Shown here one piece after another: positions 15,298-26,017 of a DNA stretch of 64,000 nt. The position numbers were made by a program, and so were the translations under genes. Every line of letters starts with the position of its first letter. Within the stretch, counting starts at the first letter, position 1. The stretch covers positions 62,001 to 126,000 of the forward strand of contig NZ_JANCMW010000002.1 in the NCBI RefSeq assembly GCF_029207565.1, read 5' to 3'. The DNA is from Marinobacter iranensis. Its GTDB lineage: Bacteria; Pseudomonadota; Gammaproteobacteria; Pseudomonadales; Oleiphilaceae. The notes beneath the pieces are model-generated. The model was not told where the DNA came from, searched no databases, and saw only the letters and a list, made by a program, of their open reading frames with translations.

Positions 15298-16326
15298 ATG
15301 ACAGGATTCCTTCGTTTCGCCACATTGGCGCTTCTCGCCATGGCGGTAGTCTTTGCCGGCGTGGTCGTTTTCTTCGGGGATGGCCCGGCAACGTCCCGGG
15401 ACGGTGCAGCCACCAACGACGCCACCATCGGGGTTCCGCCAGGGCGGGCATTAGCGGAACGGAGTGAAACGCCCTCAAAACTGGTCGGCGAGGCCAGTGC
15501 GGCGGTGCCCGATGAGTTGCCGGCATCGCTGGCGGGAACCAGCCTGCCGGGCGGTTGGGCCAGAACCGATGCCAATGGCTCTCTCGTTCCCACACCGCAG
15601 TTGCGACAACTGTTCGAATATTACCTTGCCGCCCTGGGTGAGGAGACCTTGCCTCAACTTATTGCTCGAATAGAGCAGGCACTTGATCAACTTGATCAGC
15701 CAGCACGCTCGGAAGCCCTGGCCACCCTCGGCGATTATCTGGATTACAAGCTGGCTCTGGGTGACCTGGAAGCCTCCTATGGCAATGCCGGAGCCCTGGA
15801 TGCCGGGGAAATGCAGCGGCAAATGGCAGAAATTCGCGCCTTGCGGCGCACCTGGATGGATGCAGAGACTGCCGATGCCTTTTTTTCGGCTGACGAAGCC
15901 GTGGACCGCTTTCGGGTAGAACAGTTGCGCATCAGAACCGACCCCTCGCTGTCGGATGAACAGCGGGAGCAGGCGCTGGCGCGTGCGGAGCTGGCATTGC
16001 CGGCACCGGTGCGCGAAGCCCGCCGGGAAACCCGCAAGTTTACCGACTACCAGCGGGCGCGATCAGAGTTTGCTGACGACCCGGAAGCGCTGAGTGCCTG
16101 GCGGGAGCAGCGATTTGGTGAAGAAGCTGCCCGGGAGCTGGAAAAAGTGGAAGCCGAACAGCAGGCCTGGGAAAACAAATGGCAGGCCTACAGCAGGGAA
16201 CTGGCGAAGCTGGAAGATCTGGGGCTTGCCGGCCCTGAGCGTGAAGCCGCCATTGATTCGCTCAGGGACAATTATTTCGAGGGCACGGAAAAACTGCGCG
16301 CGGAAGCCCTCGACTCCATCCGGTAA
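15298..16326 (+). CDS. lifO: Lipase-specific foldase (lipase chaperone)
   Basis: This 342-aa steric chaperone is anchored in the inner membrane by one N-terminal helix (about residues 5-27). A variable Ala/Pro-rich linker follows, then a periplasmic helical domain. The Lif signature Rx1x2FDY(F/C)L(S/T)A appears as LRQLFEYYLAALGEETL (residues 102-118), with Glu in place of Asp. The C-terminal half is charged and helical (EQREQALARAEL, RETRKFTDYQRARSEF, AARELEKVEAEQQAWENKW), as in family members that clasp the lipase. It normally folds a secreted class I lipase encoded beside it. No lipase gene is adjacent here, so the partner must lie elsewhere. Confidence 0.88.
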   Translation: MTGFLRFATLALLAMAVVFAGVVVFFGDGPATSRDGAATNDATIGVPPGRALAERSETPSKLVGEASAAVPDELPASLAGTSLPGGWARTDANGSLVPTPQLRQLFEYYLAALGEETLPQLIARIEQALDQLDQPARSEALATLGDYLDYKLALGDLEASYGNAGALDAGEMQRQMAEIRALRRTWMDAETADAFFSADEAVDRFRVEQLRIRTDPSLSDEQREQALARAELALPAPVREARRETRKFTDYQRARSEFADDPEALSAWREQRFGEEAARELEKVEAEQQAWENKWQAYSRELAKLEDLGLAGPEREAAIDSLRDNYFEGTEKLRAEALDSIR

Positions 16327-16407
16327 CATTCCATTCATCTGGTGATGATAGCCTGGGCCGACGGATCAGCTGCAGGCTCTGCCACCGCCGCTTGCGGGCG
16401 TGTATGA

Positions 16408-17460
<1,053 letters not shown>

Positions 17461-17519
17461 CAGGCTACAGTCACAAGCGGGGCGCTGTACCGGCGCCCTG
17501 ACAATGGAAGCAGTAAGCA

Positions 17520-19658
17520 ATGAGTACTGAATCTGCAAACAACCTGAAGGCTGTCGATACCCGGAATGTACCGGCCCCCGTGGAAGTGCCGGCACCTGGC
17601 AACGATGTTGATGTAGCCGCCCAGGAAAACTACTTCAACCGCGAGCTGAGCCAGCTTCAGTTCAACTACCGGGTACTCAAGCAGGCGCTGGACACCACTC
17701 ATCCGCTGATTAATCGGTTGATGTTCTGCTGCATTTTCAGCAGCAACATGGACGAGTTCTTCGAGATTCGGGTGGCGGGCCTGCGCCAGCAGATCAAGTA
17801 TGGCCGGGAAACCCTGGGCTCTGACGGCATGATGCCGGAGCAGGTATTGGGCGAAATCAGCCGGGTGGCCCACGAGTACATCCGGGAACAGTACGACATC
17901 CTGAACAACGTACTGATTCCCGAGATGGAAAAGGAGAATATCCACTTTGTTCGGCGCCGGGAGTGGACCGAAGCCCAGGCGGAATGGGTGCGCCGCTATT
18001 TTGATGAGGAAATCCTGCCAGTGGTCAGCCCGATCGGGCTCGACCCTTCGCATCCGTTTCCACGCCTGGTCAACAAGAGCCTGAACTTCATTGTTGAACT
18101 GGACGGCAAGGACGCCTTTGGTCGCGAAACCGGTATGGCCATCGTGCCTGCGCCACGTTCCCTGCCGCGCCTGGTGCGGCTACCGGACGATGTGTGCAAC
18201 GGCGGCGACAACCTGGTGTTCCTGTCGTCCATGATTCACGCCCATGCCGACGAGCTGTTCCCGGGAATGGAAGTGAAGGGCTGCTACCAGTTCCGCCTGA
18301 CCCGCAACGCCGACCTTGAGCTGGAAGACGACCTTGAAGACCTGGCCTCGGCACTGCGGGGCGAGTTGCTGAGCCGGCGGTTTGGCGACGGTGTGCGGCT
18401 GGAGGTGGCGGATAACTGCCCGGAGGAGCTGGTTCACTTCCTGTTGCGGGAGTTTGGCCTGACCGACCGCGACCTGTATCAGGTTCACGGCCCGGTCAAC
18501 CTGACCCGCCTGATGGCGGTCGGGGGGCTGGTTGACCGCCAGGACCTGACCTATTCCGGCTTTTCTCCCTCGATTCCGCGGCAGATCCGTACCAAGGAAT
18601 CCATGTTCGATGCCATCCGCAAGCGTCCGTTGCTGTTGCTGCACCCCTATGAAAACTTCAGCCCGGTGACCGACCTGTTGCGGCAGGCGGCCAAGGATCC
18701 GCAAGTGCTGGCGATTCGTCAGACCCTGTACCGTACCGGCGCCGATTCGGAAATTGTCGAAGCATTGATGGACGCGGCCCGCCGGGGCAAGGAAGTCACC
18801 GCTATCATTGAGCTGCGGGCACGCTTCAGTGAAGCGGAAAACCTGGAGCTTGCCAGCCGGCTGCAGGAGGCCGGCGTGATCGTGGTCTATGGCGTGGTGG
18901 GCTACAAGACCCACGCCAAGATGATCCTGATCGTACGGCGGGAGGAAGGAAAACTGCGGCGCTATGTGCATCTGGGCACCGGTAACTACCATGCCGGCAA
19001 CGCGCGCCTTTACACCGATTACAGCTACATGACCTGTGATGAATCCATTGGTGATGATGTCAACAAGCTGTTCCAGCAGCTGACGGGTATGGGCAAGGCA
19101 CTGAAGATCAAGAAGCTGTTCCATTCGCCCTTCACCCTGCACACGCGCCTGCTGGGACTGGTGGAACGGGAAGCGGAATTGGGCCCCAAAGGGCGCATTA
19201 TTTTCAAGTTTAATGCCCTCACTGAACGAGAGCTGATCAAGGCGCTGTACAGGGCGTCGCAGGCCGGGGTGAAAATCGACCTGATCATCCGTGGTATCTG
19301 TTGCCTGCGCCCGGAAGTGCCGGGCCTGTCGGAGAACATCCGCGTGCGTTCCATCATTGGCCGGTTCCTGGAACACACCCGGGTTTACTATTTCGGCAAC
19401 AATGGCCGGCCGGAAGTCTACGGTTCCAGTGCCGACGGCATGGAGCGCAACCTCCTGAGCCGCGTGGAAACCGCCTTTCCGATTGAGGACCCGGCATTGA
19501 TAGCCCGAGTCCGGGAGGATCTGGATACCTACCTGGCCGATAATTGTCAGTCCTGGGTCTTGCAGCTGGACGGCAGTTACATTCAGAATCAGCCGGCCGA
19601 GGGTGAGGATCGTCTGGCGTCGCAACTGGTTCTGCTTGACCGCCTGACCGGTAAATAA
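17520..19658 (+). CDS. ppk1: Polyphosphate kinase 1
   Basis: This 712-aa enzyme makes polyphosphate from ATP by way of a phosphohistidine. The N-terminal domain starts ENYFNRELSQLQFNYRVL, with the typical FCCIFSSNMDEFFEIRVAGL. The catalytic His is H465 in GYKTHAKMILIVRRE. The second phospholipase-D-like half carries YVHLGTGNYHAGNARLYTDYSYMT and the later IRGICCLRPEVPGLSENI and RFLEHTRVYYFGN motifs. Length is normal. It follows hemB, an arrangement also found in other gammaproteobacteria. The enzyme is cytosolic or peripherally membrane-bound and links phosphate uptake (pitA) to storage and stress survival. Confidence 0.96.
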   Translation: MSTESANNLKAVDTRNVPAPVEVPAPGNDVDVAAQENYFNRELSQLQFNYRVLKQALDTTHPLINRLMFCCIFSSNMDEFFEIRVAGLRQQIKYGRETLGSDGMMPEQVLGEISRVAHEYIREQYDILNNVLIPEMEKENIHFVRRREWTEAQAEWVRRYFDEEILPVVSPIGLDPSHPFPRLVNKSLNFIVELDGKDAFGRETGMAIVPAPRSLPRLVRLPDDVCNGGDNLVFLSSMIHAHADELFPGMEVKGCYQFRLTRNADLELEDDLEDLASALRGELLSRRFGDGVRLEVADNCPEELVHFLLREFGLTDRDLYQVHGPVNLTRLMAVGGLVDRQDLTYSGFSPSIPRQIRTKESMFDAIRKRPLLLLHPYENFSPVTDLLRQAAKDPQVLAIRQTLYRTGADSEIVEALMDAARRGKEVTAIIELRARFSEAENLELASRLQEAGVIVVYGVVGYKTHAKMILIVRREEGKLRRYVHLGTGNYHAGNARLYTDYSYMTCDESIGDDVNKLFQQLTGMGKALKIKKLFHSPFTLHTRLLGLVEREAELGPKGRIIFKFNALTERELIKALYRASQAGVKIDLIIRGICCLRPEVPGLSENIRVRSIIGRFLEHTRVYYFGNNGRPEVYGSSADGMERNLLSRVETAFPIEDPALIARVREDLDTYLADNCQSWVLQLDGSYIQNQPAEGEDRLASQLVLLDRLTGK

Positions 19659-19710
19659 CGATAACCCGTGCCTGTCTGTGGCAATTGTGCAGGGAAGTGC
19701 GGGCGCTGTA

Positions 19711-21018
19711 ATGGAGAATGGACAGTTGAAAAAACAATGGATGGTTGCCGGTGCCGCAATACTGGCAGTTGGAGTGGTCGCTCCCTGGGCAGTGGGCTAC
19801 GTGACCGAGCAGCAATGGCAGAGCGTCACCACGGAAGTGAATCAGTCGCAGCCACTGTTCCGCCTGGAGACGCGGGACTACAACCGGGGTTACATGGGTG
19901 CTGATTTTACCGGCACCATCACGATCCAGAACCCCGAGACCGGTGATGAACACGAATTTGACTACCAGGCCCAGGTAAGCCATGGCGTCACCGGCAGCCT
20001 GATGGACTTCTCCCCGCCCAGTGAGCTTGGTGCTGAAGTCGAGAAAATCTTTCCGGACGAAAAGCCAAAACTGACCCTGGAAACCCGTATCTGGGGCACG
20101 GCAACGGTCGAGCTCTCGGTGCCGGCGGTGAGCGTGATCAATGAGGAAACCGGCGAGTCCTTCGACATGTCGGAAAGCTACAGCCGCGCGAAAATCACCG
20201 ACAACGGTGCCCATGCCGATATCCTCATGCTCTGGCCGGGCGCAGTCATCCGCGCGCCGGATCTGCGTATCAGTATCGAGGACTTCCGCCTTGAGCAGAC
20301 CATGGAACACCTGACTGACGAAGTCTGGCTGGGCGACGGGGACATGTCGCTGGCGCGCCTTGAGGTGGCGGCCCGGGACGAGCCCACCCTTCGCTTCGAC
20401 CAGTTTGCCATAAAGGGTGAGACCACCACCGATGATGACGGTGAAAGTATTGATTCGGAGGCGGTTGTTACCCTGGACAAAATAACGGCGGATAACGAGA
20501 GTTTCGGCCCTCACCGGCTGGAATTGGTCTTCAGCGGCCTGGACGTGCAAAGCTGGAGTGACCTGACAGCGGCACTGACGGATATGCAGGCAGCGGCCCT
20601 TAACGGTGCGGGTGGTGATTCCCGTGCCATGATGCAGCAGCAGATGGAGTCCATGAATCGCATCAATCAGGCCATGCTGGACCTTGCGGCCAACGGCTTT
20701 TCATTCGGGTTCCCGGAGCTGTCCTTCGCCACGCCTTATGGCCCGATTAATGGCGAGATCCTGGTGCAGCACCCGACGCTGTCCGACGAAGAGAAAGACC
20801 AGATGATGATGGTGATGCAGCGGCTGACCGGCAACCTGGATGTCAGCATGCCCCTGGCTCTGGTGGAACGGCACCCGGAGCTGGGTATGCAGGTGGCACC
20901 GTTGATCAAGCAGGGTATGGTTGTGCAGGAGGGCGACCGCTTGCGGATCCAGGGCAAACTGGAAGACCTCGCCCTGGACATTAATGGCAATGTGATTCCG
21001 CTGCCACCGATATTCTGA
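19711..21018 (+). CDS. DUF945 (YdgA-like) exported protein
   Basis: This 435-aa protein has one N-terminal hydrophobic anchor (about residues 10-31), then a long soluble region with repeated beta-rich stretches. The hallmark of the family is near the anchor: a Q-W-x-x(V/T)T...N...LFRLETRDYNRGYMGADFTGTI pattern. A C-terminal region rich in Met/Gln (MQQQMESMNRINQAMLDLAANGF) is present. Function is unknown for the family. The ATG at 19711 is preferred because the anchor would follow at normal distance, although no strong ribosome site is visible; an upstream GTG at 19678 is an alternative. It is 52 nt after ppk and ends at a strong terminator. Confidence 0.75.
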   Translation: MENGQLKKQWMVAGAAILAVGVVAPWAVGYVTEQQWQSVTTEVNQSQPLFRLETRDYNRGYMGADFTGTITIQNPETGDEHEFDYQAQVSHGVTGSLMDFSPPSELGAEVEKIFPDEKPKLTLETRIWGTATVELSVPAVSVINEETGESFDMSESYSRAKITDNGAHADILMLWPGAVIRAPDLRISIEDFRLEQTMEHLTDEVWLGDGDMSLARLEVAARDEPTLRFDQFAIKGETTTDDDGESIDSEAVVTLDKITADNESFGPHRLELVFSGLDVQSWSDLTAALTDMQAAALNGAGGDSRAMMQQQMESMNRINQAMLDLAANGFSFGFPELSFATPYGPINGEILVQHPTLSDEEKDQMMMVMQRLTGNLDVSMPLALVERHPELGMQVAPLIKQGMVVQEGDRLRIQGKLEDLALDINGNVIPLPPIF

Positions 21019-21031
21019 TTCTTCGTTAATG

Positions 21032-21057
21032 ATGCTGCCCAAGGGGGCAGCATTTTC
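21032..21057. terminator. Bidirectional terminator between the DUF945 gene and coaD
   Basis: ATGCTGCCC and GGGCAGCAT form a perfect 9-bp stem around a four-base loop, followed by TTTT on the plus strand. The convergent coaD stop lies nine bases beyond. Confidence 0.7.
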
Positions 21058-21065
21058 CCGCCTTT

Positions 21066-21846
<781 letters not shown>

Positions 21847-21903
21847 CTCTGGCTGTGTGCCTGCCTAAGCTCCTGCCGAGTTTTGCGACAGCTGATCCAT
21901 GGA

Positions 21904-23493
21904 TTAACTTAGCCTCGAAGCCAGTCTTGTGCTGTTCCTCGCCGCCAGCGCATATACCGACAACTGCGGATTCGCGCCGATGCTGGTGGGGAAGACCGAG
22001 GCGTCGTGGACGCTGAGGTTGGGAACCTGGTGATGTTCGCCGAAGCCGTTGACCACGGATTCTTCCGGGTTGCGGCCCATGCCGCAGCCGCCCATCTGGT
22101 GGGCGGTGAACAGGCGGACGCGGTGGGGTTCCATGGGGAGGTTGTCGATGCCGGCTTTGGCGTCGGCCCAGGTGTTGTACCAGGGGGAGTCCAGGTGCAT
22201 TAGGCGGACTTTGCGGGCGCCGGCGGCGAACTGGATTTCGGCCATTTTGTAGAAGGCGTCTCTCAGGCCCTGCCAGAGGTAGTCGGTGACCGGGTAGTCC
22301 AGCATCGGGCTGCCGTCGTCGCGGAGACTGACGGTGCCGCCGGGGCTATCAGGGTGGAAGCCGTCGCGCAGCAGGGCGATGACGGAGTTCATCCGGGGCA
22401 GTTTGGACAGGTCGTTGACCTGTTGTTCGCCGTGGCCGGGGACGACGCCGGCGGACATGGCCGGGTGCAGGGGTGGTACTTCCAGTTTGAAGCCGGCGGG
22501 GCCGTCGACGCCCTGGGAGAAGTTGAATTCGTCGGAGTAGATCGACTGGGGCGCGCCGTAGTAGGGGTCGACGGTGTCCGGCATTTCCGCAATGGTGGCG
22601 TTGACCGGGTGCAGGAAGGTGCGCTTGCCCAGGCGGGCATGGGGGTCGGGGATGTCGGAGCGCAGTAGCAGGCCGGGTGAGCCGATGGCGCTGGCGGCGA
22701 CGACGAAATGCCGGGCTTTCAGGTTTACAGTGATACCGGATGGGGTGACCCCGTCGGCGGCCATGGCGGAGGCTTGCAGGTGGTCGATCCGGTCCTGGTT
22801 CATCACCAATTTATCGGCGCGTAGGCCGTGGAACAGGTGGGCGTTGTTGTCCAGCGCGCCGGGGATGGAGGTGGTCAGTGCTCCCTGCTTGGCATTGGTG
22901 GGGCAACCCACGCCGCAGTAACCCAGGTTCCAGCAGCCTTTGACGTTGCGGGGAATCACTTCCCAGGACCAGCCCAGTGCCTCACAACCCTGTCGGAGGA
23001 TGTCGTTGTTAACGTTGGGGGCGGTCAGCCAGGGTTCGATGTTGTGACGCTCCTCGCGGCCATCAAACCAGGGCCGCATGGCCTCCGGGCTGAGGTCATC
23101 CAGCCCGAAACGGCTGGCCCAGTGATTCAGGGTCGGCGCCGGGGTACGAAAGCTGGAGGTCCAGTTCACCGTGGTGGAGCCCCCTACACAGCGGCCCTGG
23201 AGAATGGCAATGGCACCATCCTTGGTGACCCGGCTCATGCCCTCCTGGTACAGGGAGGCATAGGCATCCAGCTCGTTCATCTTGAAATCTTTCTGGTGAT
23301 AAAGCCGACCTTCCTCCACCAGAATCACCGACAGCCCGGCCTTCGCCAGAATCTCCGCCGTGGTACCGCCCCCGGCACCGGTACCGATGATTACCACATC
23401 GGCTTCGTGGGTCTGGTTCCGTGTCAACGTGGCGCCGTCGGAGACCTTCCAGCCAGCCTCAAGCCCACGGGCAATACGATCCGTTAATGACAT
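21904..23493 (-). CDS. GMC-family flavin alcohol oxidase/dehydrogenase
   Basis: This 529-aa FAD oxidoreductase is of the glucose-methanol-choline superfamily. The FAD Rossmann motif GTGAGGGTTAE is at residues 37-47. The second signature is RCVGGSTTVNWTSSFRTPA (about 100-118). The C-terminal substrate/FAD segment has HQMGGCGMGRNPEESVVNGFGEHHQ and GANPQLSVYALAARN, typical of long-chain alcohol oxidases. It probably oxidises a fatty or hydrophobic alcohol to the aldehyde. It is the last gene of a same-strand set with a Tat-signal protein (18 nt upstream) and an aldehyde dehydrogenase, so alcohol to aldehyde to acid would be encoded together. The exact substrate is unknown. Confidence 0.85.
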   Translation of the reverse strand: MSLTDRIARGLEAGWKVSDGATLTRNQTHEADVVIIGTGAGGGTTAEILAKAGLSVILVEEGRLYHQKDFKMNELDAYASLYQEGMSRVTKDGAIAILQGRCVGGSTTVNWTSSFRTPAPTLNHWASRFGLDDLSPEAMRPWFDGREERHNIEPWLTAPNVNNDILRQGCEALGWSWEVIPRNVKGCWNLGYCGVGCPTNAKQGALTTSIPGALDNNAHLFHGLRADKLVMNQDRIDHLQASAMAADGVTPSGITVNLKARHFVVAASAIGSPGLLLRSDIPDPHARLGKRTFLHPVNATIAEMPDTVDPYYGAPQSIYSDEFNFSQGVDGPAGFKLEVPPLHPAMSAGVVPGHGEQQVNDLSKLPRMNSVIALLRDGFHPDSPGGTVSLRDDGSPMLDYPVTDYLWQGLRDAFYKMAEIQFAAGARKVRLMHLDSPWYNTWADAKAGIDNLPMEPHRVRLFTAHQMGGCGMGRNPEESVVNGFGEHHQVPNLSVHDASVFPTSIGANPQLSVYALAARNSTRLASRLS

Positions 23494-23511
23494 AGTTGCG
23501 CTCCCGGTGGC

Positions 23512-24156
23512 TCAGGCGTTGTCTTTGAATTGGGGCAGGGCGTCCATAGCCCACGTGGGTGGCCCGGGATACCCGGACAGGTGCCAGTGGTCCTCATGGC
23601 CGTAAAACGCCACGTTGCTGACCTTGGTCAGCGCGATGTAGCCGTTGTTGAACAGGCCGATACCACTGGTACGCCAACGCTCCAGAAACGCATGAGCAGT
23701 CTCCGTGCTGACATTCTCCCAACTCGACCAGACCCGCGCCACGGTCACCCGTGTGAGCCCGAAGTTCAGCAGGTCAAACAGCCCCCGTAGCTCCTTCTGA
23801 TTGGCTGGCCCGAACTGGTGAATGCCCGCATCAATGCGCTCGATCGTTGCCTGAGTCTGCTGGCGGCGAACCACCGGCTCTTCGCTCAGCCCGGGACCCA
23901 CCATCGCCGGCAGAAGTGCCTGGAACAGCACAATGTCGTCGCGGGTCAGGAACTGGAACTCGTAGCTCTGGTCCATCGCCCCCGGCATCGGGTAGTCCCG
24001 ACCGGCGGGCGCAGTGGCACAGCCGGATAAACCAGCGGTAACACTCACCGTGCCAAGAAACATGGCGCCACCAAGCCCGGTCCGGAGAAAACTCCGGCGG
24101 TCCATGGCGGTATCTGGAAGCTCCGTTTGCACGGATCGAGAAAGGTTTTCAGGCAT
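23512..24156 (-). CDS. Tat-signal partner protein of the GMC oxidase
   Basis: This 214-aa protein has a twin-arginine signal (DRRSFLRTGLGGAMFLG, residues 19-35) followed by VTAGLSGCA, which could be a lipobox. It should be exported folded and perhaps lipid-anchored. The remainder is helical with no known active site (FLTRDDIVLFQALLPAMV, ELRGLFDLLNFGLTRVTVARVWSSW). It resembles small gamma-type subunits found beside membrane gluconate or GMC dehydrogenases, which help to export or anchor the flavin subunit. The GMC gene starts 18 nt downstream. The GMC protein has no signal of its own, so this partner may carry it out through the Tat system. Confidence 0.65.
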   Translation of the reverse strand: MPENLSRSVQTELPDTAMDRRSFLRTGLGGAMFLGTVSVTAGLSGCATAPAGRDYPMPGAMDQSYEFQFLTRDDIVLFQALLPAMVGPGLSEEPVVRRQQTQATIERIDAGIHQFGPANQKELRGLFDLLNFGLTRVTVARVWSSWENVSTETAHAFLERWRTSGIGLFNNGYIALTKVSNVAFYGHEDHWHLSGYPGPPTWAMDALPQFKDNA

Positions 24157-24221
24157 AAATGTTCTCTTGTTTTTATTGTCTTTCTTGTCCTTTTTGGCCG
24201 ACTACTCCGAGGGTTGCAGGA

Positions 24222-24325
24222 GCCGGTGAAAGGGGCTTGTCCGGGACCCTAAAAAACAGGGACGTTTTTTAGGAGCCTACATGGACGTATTCACGGCGTG
24301 TCCCGGACAAGCCCCTCTCACTGGC
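24222..24325. repeat. Palindromic element, copy D (variant loop)
   Basis: Arms 24222-24247 and 24300-24325 pair at 25 of 26 positions, counting one G-U; there is one A-C mismatch. The 52-nt loop starts with a 9-bp hairpin (CCTAAAAAA / TTTTTTAGG) and ends with the shared ATGGACGTATTCACGGCGT tail on the plus strand. It lies 14 nt after the aldehyde dehydrogenase stop, in the opposite orientation to that gene. Confidence 0.85.
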
Positions 24326-24339
24326 GACCGGCACCCAAG

Positions 24340-25785
24340 TCACCGAATAAACAACTTATACACCATCTTGTGGGCTGTCGTTCCGTGCGGCGCATACACA
24401 AACTTGCCACTGTTGAACTTCTGCTTGCTGAAGATCGCCCGTTGGTGGGAAAACGTCAGGAAACCTTCCTTGCCGTGATAATGCCCCATACCCGAATCGC
24501 CGATACCGCCAAACGGCAAATCATCCTGCGCAACATGCATCAACGCATCATTGATGCACATACCACCGGAATGGGTGTTATTGACCACATGCTCCTGCAT
24601 CGACTTGTCATAGCCGAAGAAATACAGCGCCAGCGGGCTCGGACGGTCATTGATGTAATGAATCGCCTCATCCAGATTGCCATAACTGACCACCGGCAGA
24701 ATCGGCCCGAAAATCTCATCCTGCATGATCTTCATATCCGGCGTCGTCTTCAGCGCCAGCGTAATCGGCATCTTACGGGTACCATCCTTCAGGTTCTCAC
24801 TGGCCGGATTGATTTCGATCAGCTCCGCGCCCTTGGCCCGCGCATCCTCAAGATAACCCTGCAGCCGCTCGTACTGGCGCTCATTGATAATCGCAGTGTA
24901 ATCGTCATTGTCCCGCAGGCTCGGGTACATCGCCGCGAACTGGTTACGGTACTCATCCACAAACGCCTGCACCCGGTCCGCCGGGCACAACACATAATCC
25001 GGCGCCACACAGGTCTGGCCCGCATTCAGCGCCTTGCCAAAGGCAATACGCTGGGCCGCATCCTCCATGGGAACATCCGGGGAAACGATGGCCGGCGACT
25101 TGCCGCCCAGTTCCAGGGTGACCGGAGTCAGATTCTCAGCCGCAGCCCGCATCACCAGCTTGCCCACCGACGTGGAGCCAGTGAACAACAGGTGATCGAA
25201 GGGCCGGCTGGAGAAGTCCGCTGCCACGTCCGCCTCACCGTTAATCACGCAGACCAGATCCTCCGGAAACGCGGATTCGACAATCTCCCTGAATAACGCA
25301 GAGGTATGGGGCGTGAATTCGGACATCTTGATCATCGTGCGGTTGCCCGCCGCCAGTGATGTGACCAATGGCCCAACCGCCAGGTACAGCGGGTAGTTCC
25401 AGGGCACGATGACCCCCACCACGCCCTTGGGCTGATAGTGGACCCGATTACTGGCAGGCTGGAACAACATGGAGACATGCCGCTTGGACGGCTTCATCCA
25501 GCCCTCAAGGTTTTTCAGGGTGTAATTGATGCCCTGGATGGACGGCATCACCTCCGCGATCAGGGACTCGTCCTTCGAGCGACAGCTGAAGTCCCGGTCG
25601 ATGGCGTCCAGCAGGCGATCCTGATTGGTCATCAGCACCCGTTTCAGGCGTTTCAGGTTTTCCTGGCGTTCGGTCAGCGACGGCATCGGATTGTTGCGGA
25701 ACGCTTTCTTCTGATCATCGAATACGCGATGGGTGTGCTGGATCTGCTTTTTGCTTTCAGTCAACTGGACAACGGTGGCAACCAT
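24340..25785 (-). CDS. calB: Coniferyl-type aldehyde dehydrogenase
   Basis: This 481-aa NAD(P)-dependent aldehyde dehydrogenase is cytosolic or peripherally bound. The general base is E225 in VTLELGGKSP and the nucleophile is C259 in NAGQTCVAPDYVL. The nucleotide-binding region includes VPWNYPLYLAVGPL (128-141) and FTGSTSVGKL (201-210). The short form and C-terminal FSHQRAIFSKQKFN fit the coniferyl/fatty aldehyde dehydrogenase branch. An AAGGAG site precedes the ATG. It probably oxidises the aldehyde made by the GMC oxidase downstream. It is divergent from a TetR regulator, with a 16-bp perfect palindrome in the shared promoter region. The substrate is inferred. Confidence 0.85.
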   Translation of the reverse strand: MVATVVQLTESKKQIQHTHRVFDDQKKAFRNNPMPSLTERQENLKRLKRVLMTNQDRLLDAIDRDFSCRSKDESLIAEVMPSIQGINYTLKNLEGWMKPSKRHVSMLFQPASNRVHYQPKGVVGVIVPWNYPLYLAVGPLVTSLAAGNRTMIKMSEFTPHTSALFREIVESAFPEDLVCVINGEADVAADFSSRPFDHLLFTGSTSVGKLVMRAAAENLTPVTLELGGKSPAIVSPDVPMEDAAQRIAFGKALNAGQTCVAPDYVLCPADRVQAFVDEYRNQFAAMYPSLRDNDDYTAIINERQYERLQGYLEDARAKGAELIEINPASENLKDGTRKMPITLALKTTPDMKIMQDEIFGPILPVVSYGNLDEAIHYINDRPSPLALYFFGYDKSMQEHVVNNTHSGGMCINDALMHVAQDDLPFGGIGDSGMGHYHGKEGFLTFSHQRAIFSKQKFNSGKFVYAPHGTTAHKMVYKLFIR

Positions 25786-25907
25786 AATCGCTCTCTCCTT
25801 GCGGCACCGGGCGCGGCCGGATCACCGTCTTTGTTGTTCGTGGAGCCGGCTGGGGGCTCCGGAATTCAGTGGTGAAAAAGTATTCAGTTTGCGCTTGGGG
25901 CTATTAT

Positions 25908-25923
25908 TAGAGTATATACTCTA
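25908..25923. promoter_or_regulatory. Perfect 16-bp palindrome, operator for the divergent TetR regulator
   Basis: TAGAGTATATACTCTA is self-complementary over all 16 bases. It lies in the 232-bp intergenic region between the aldehyde dehydrogenase start (25785) and the TetR start (26018). Its position suits repression of one or both promoters, and it is the strongest operator candidate for that regulator. Confidence 0.7.
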
Positions 25924-26017
25924 GGTAGTCAAGCCGGCCCCAATGGCGGATCGGGCCATCCCGTTTTGCGAGGGGCCAGGTAAAGGCCTACACACAACAA
26001 CACGCATTGCAGAGCCT

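Noticed and set aside
18180..19625. Antisense open frame of about 480 codons opposite ppk
   Set aside because: No recognisable domain and atypical composition. It is explained by the high third-position GC of ppk.
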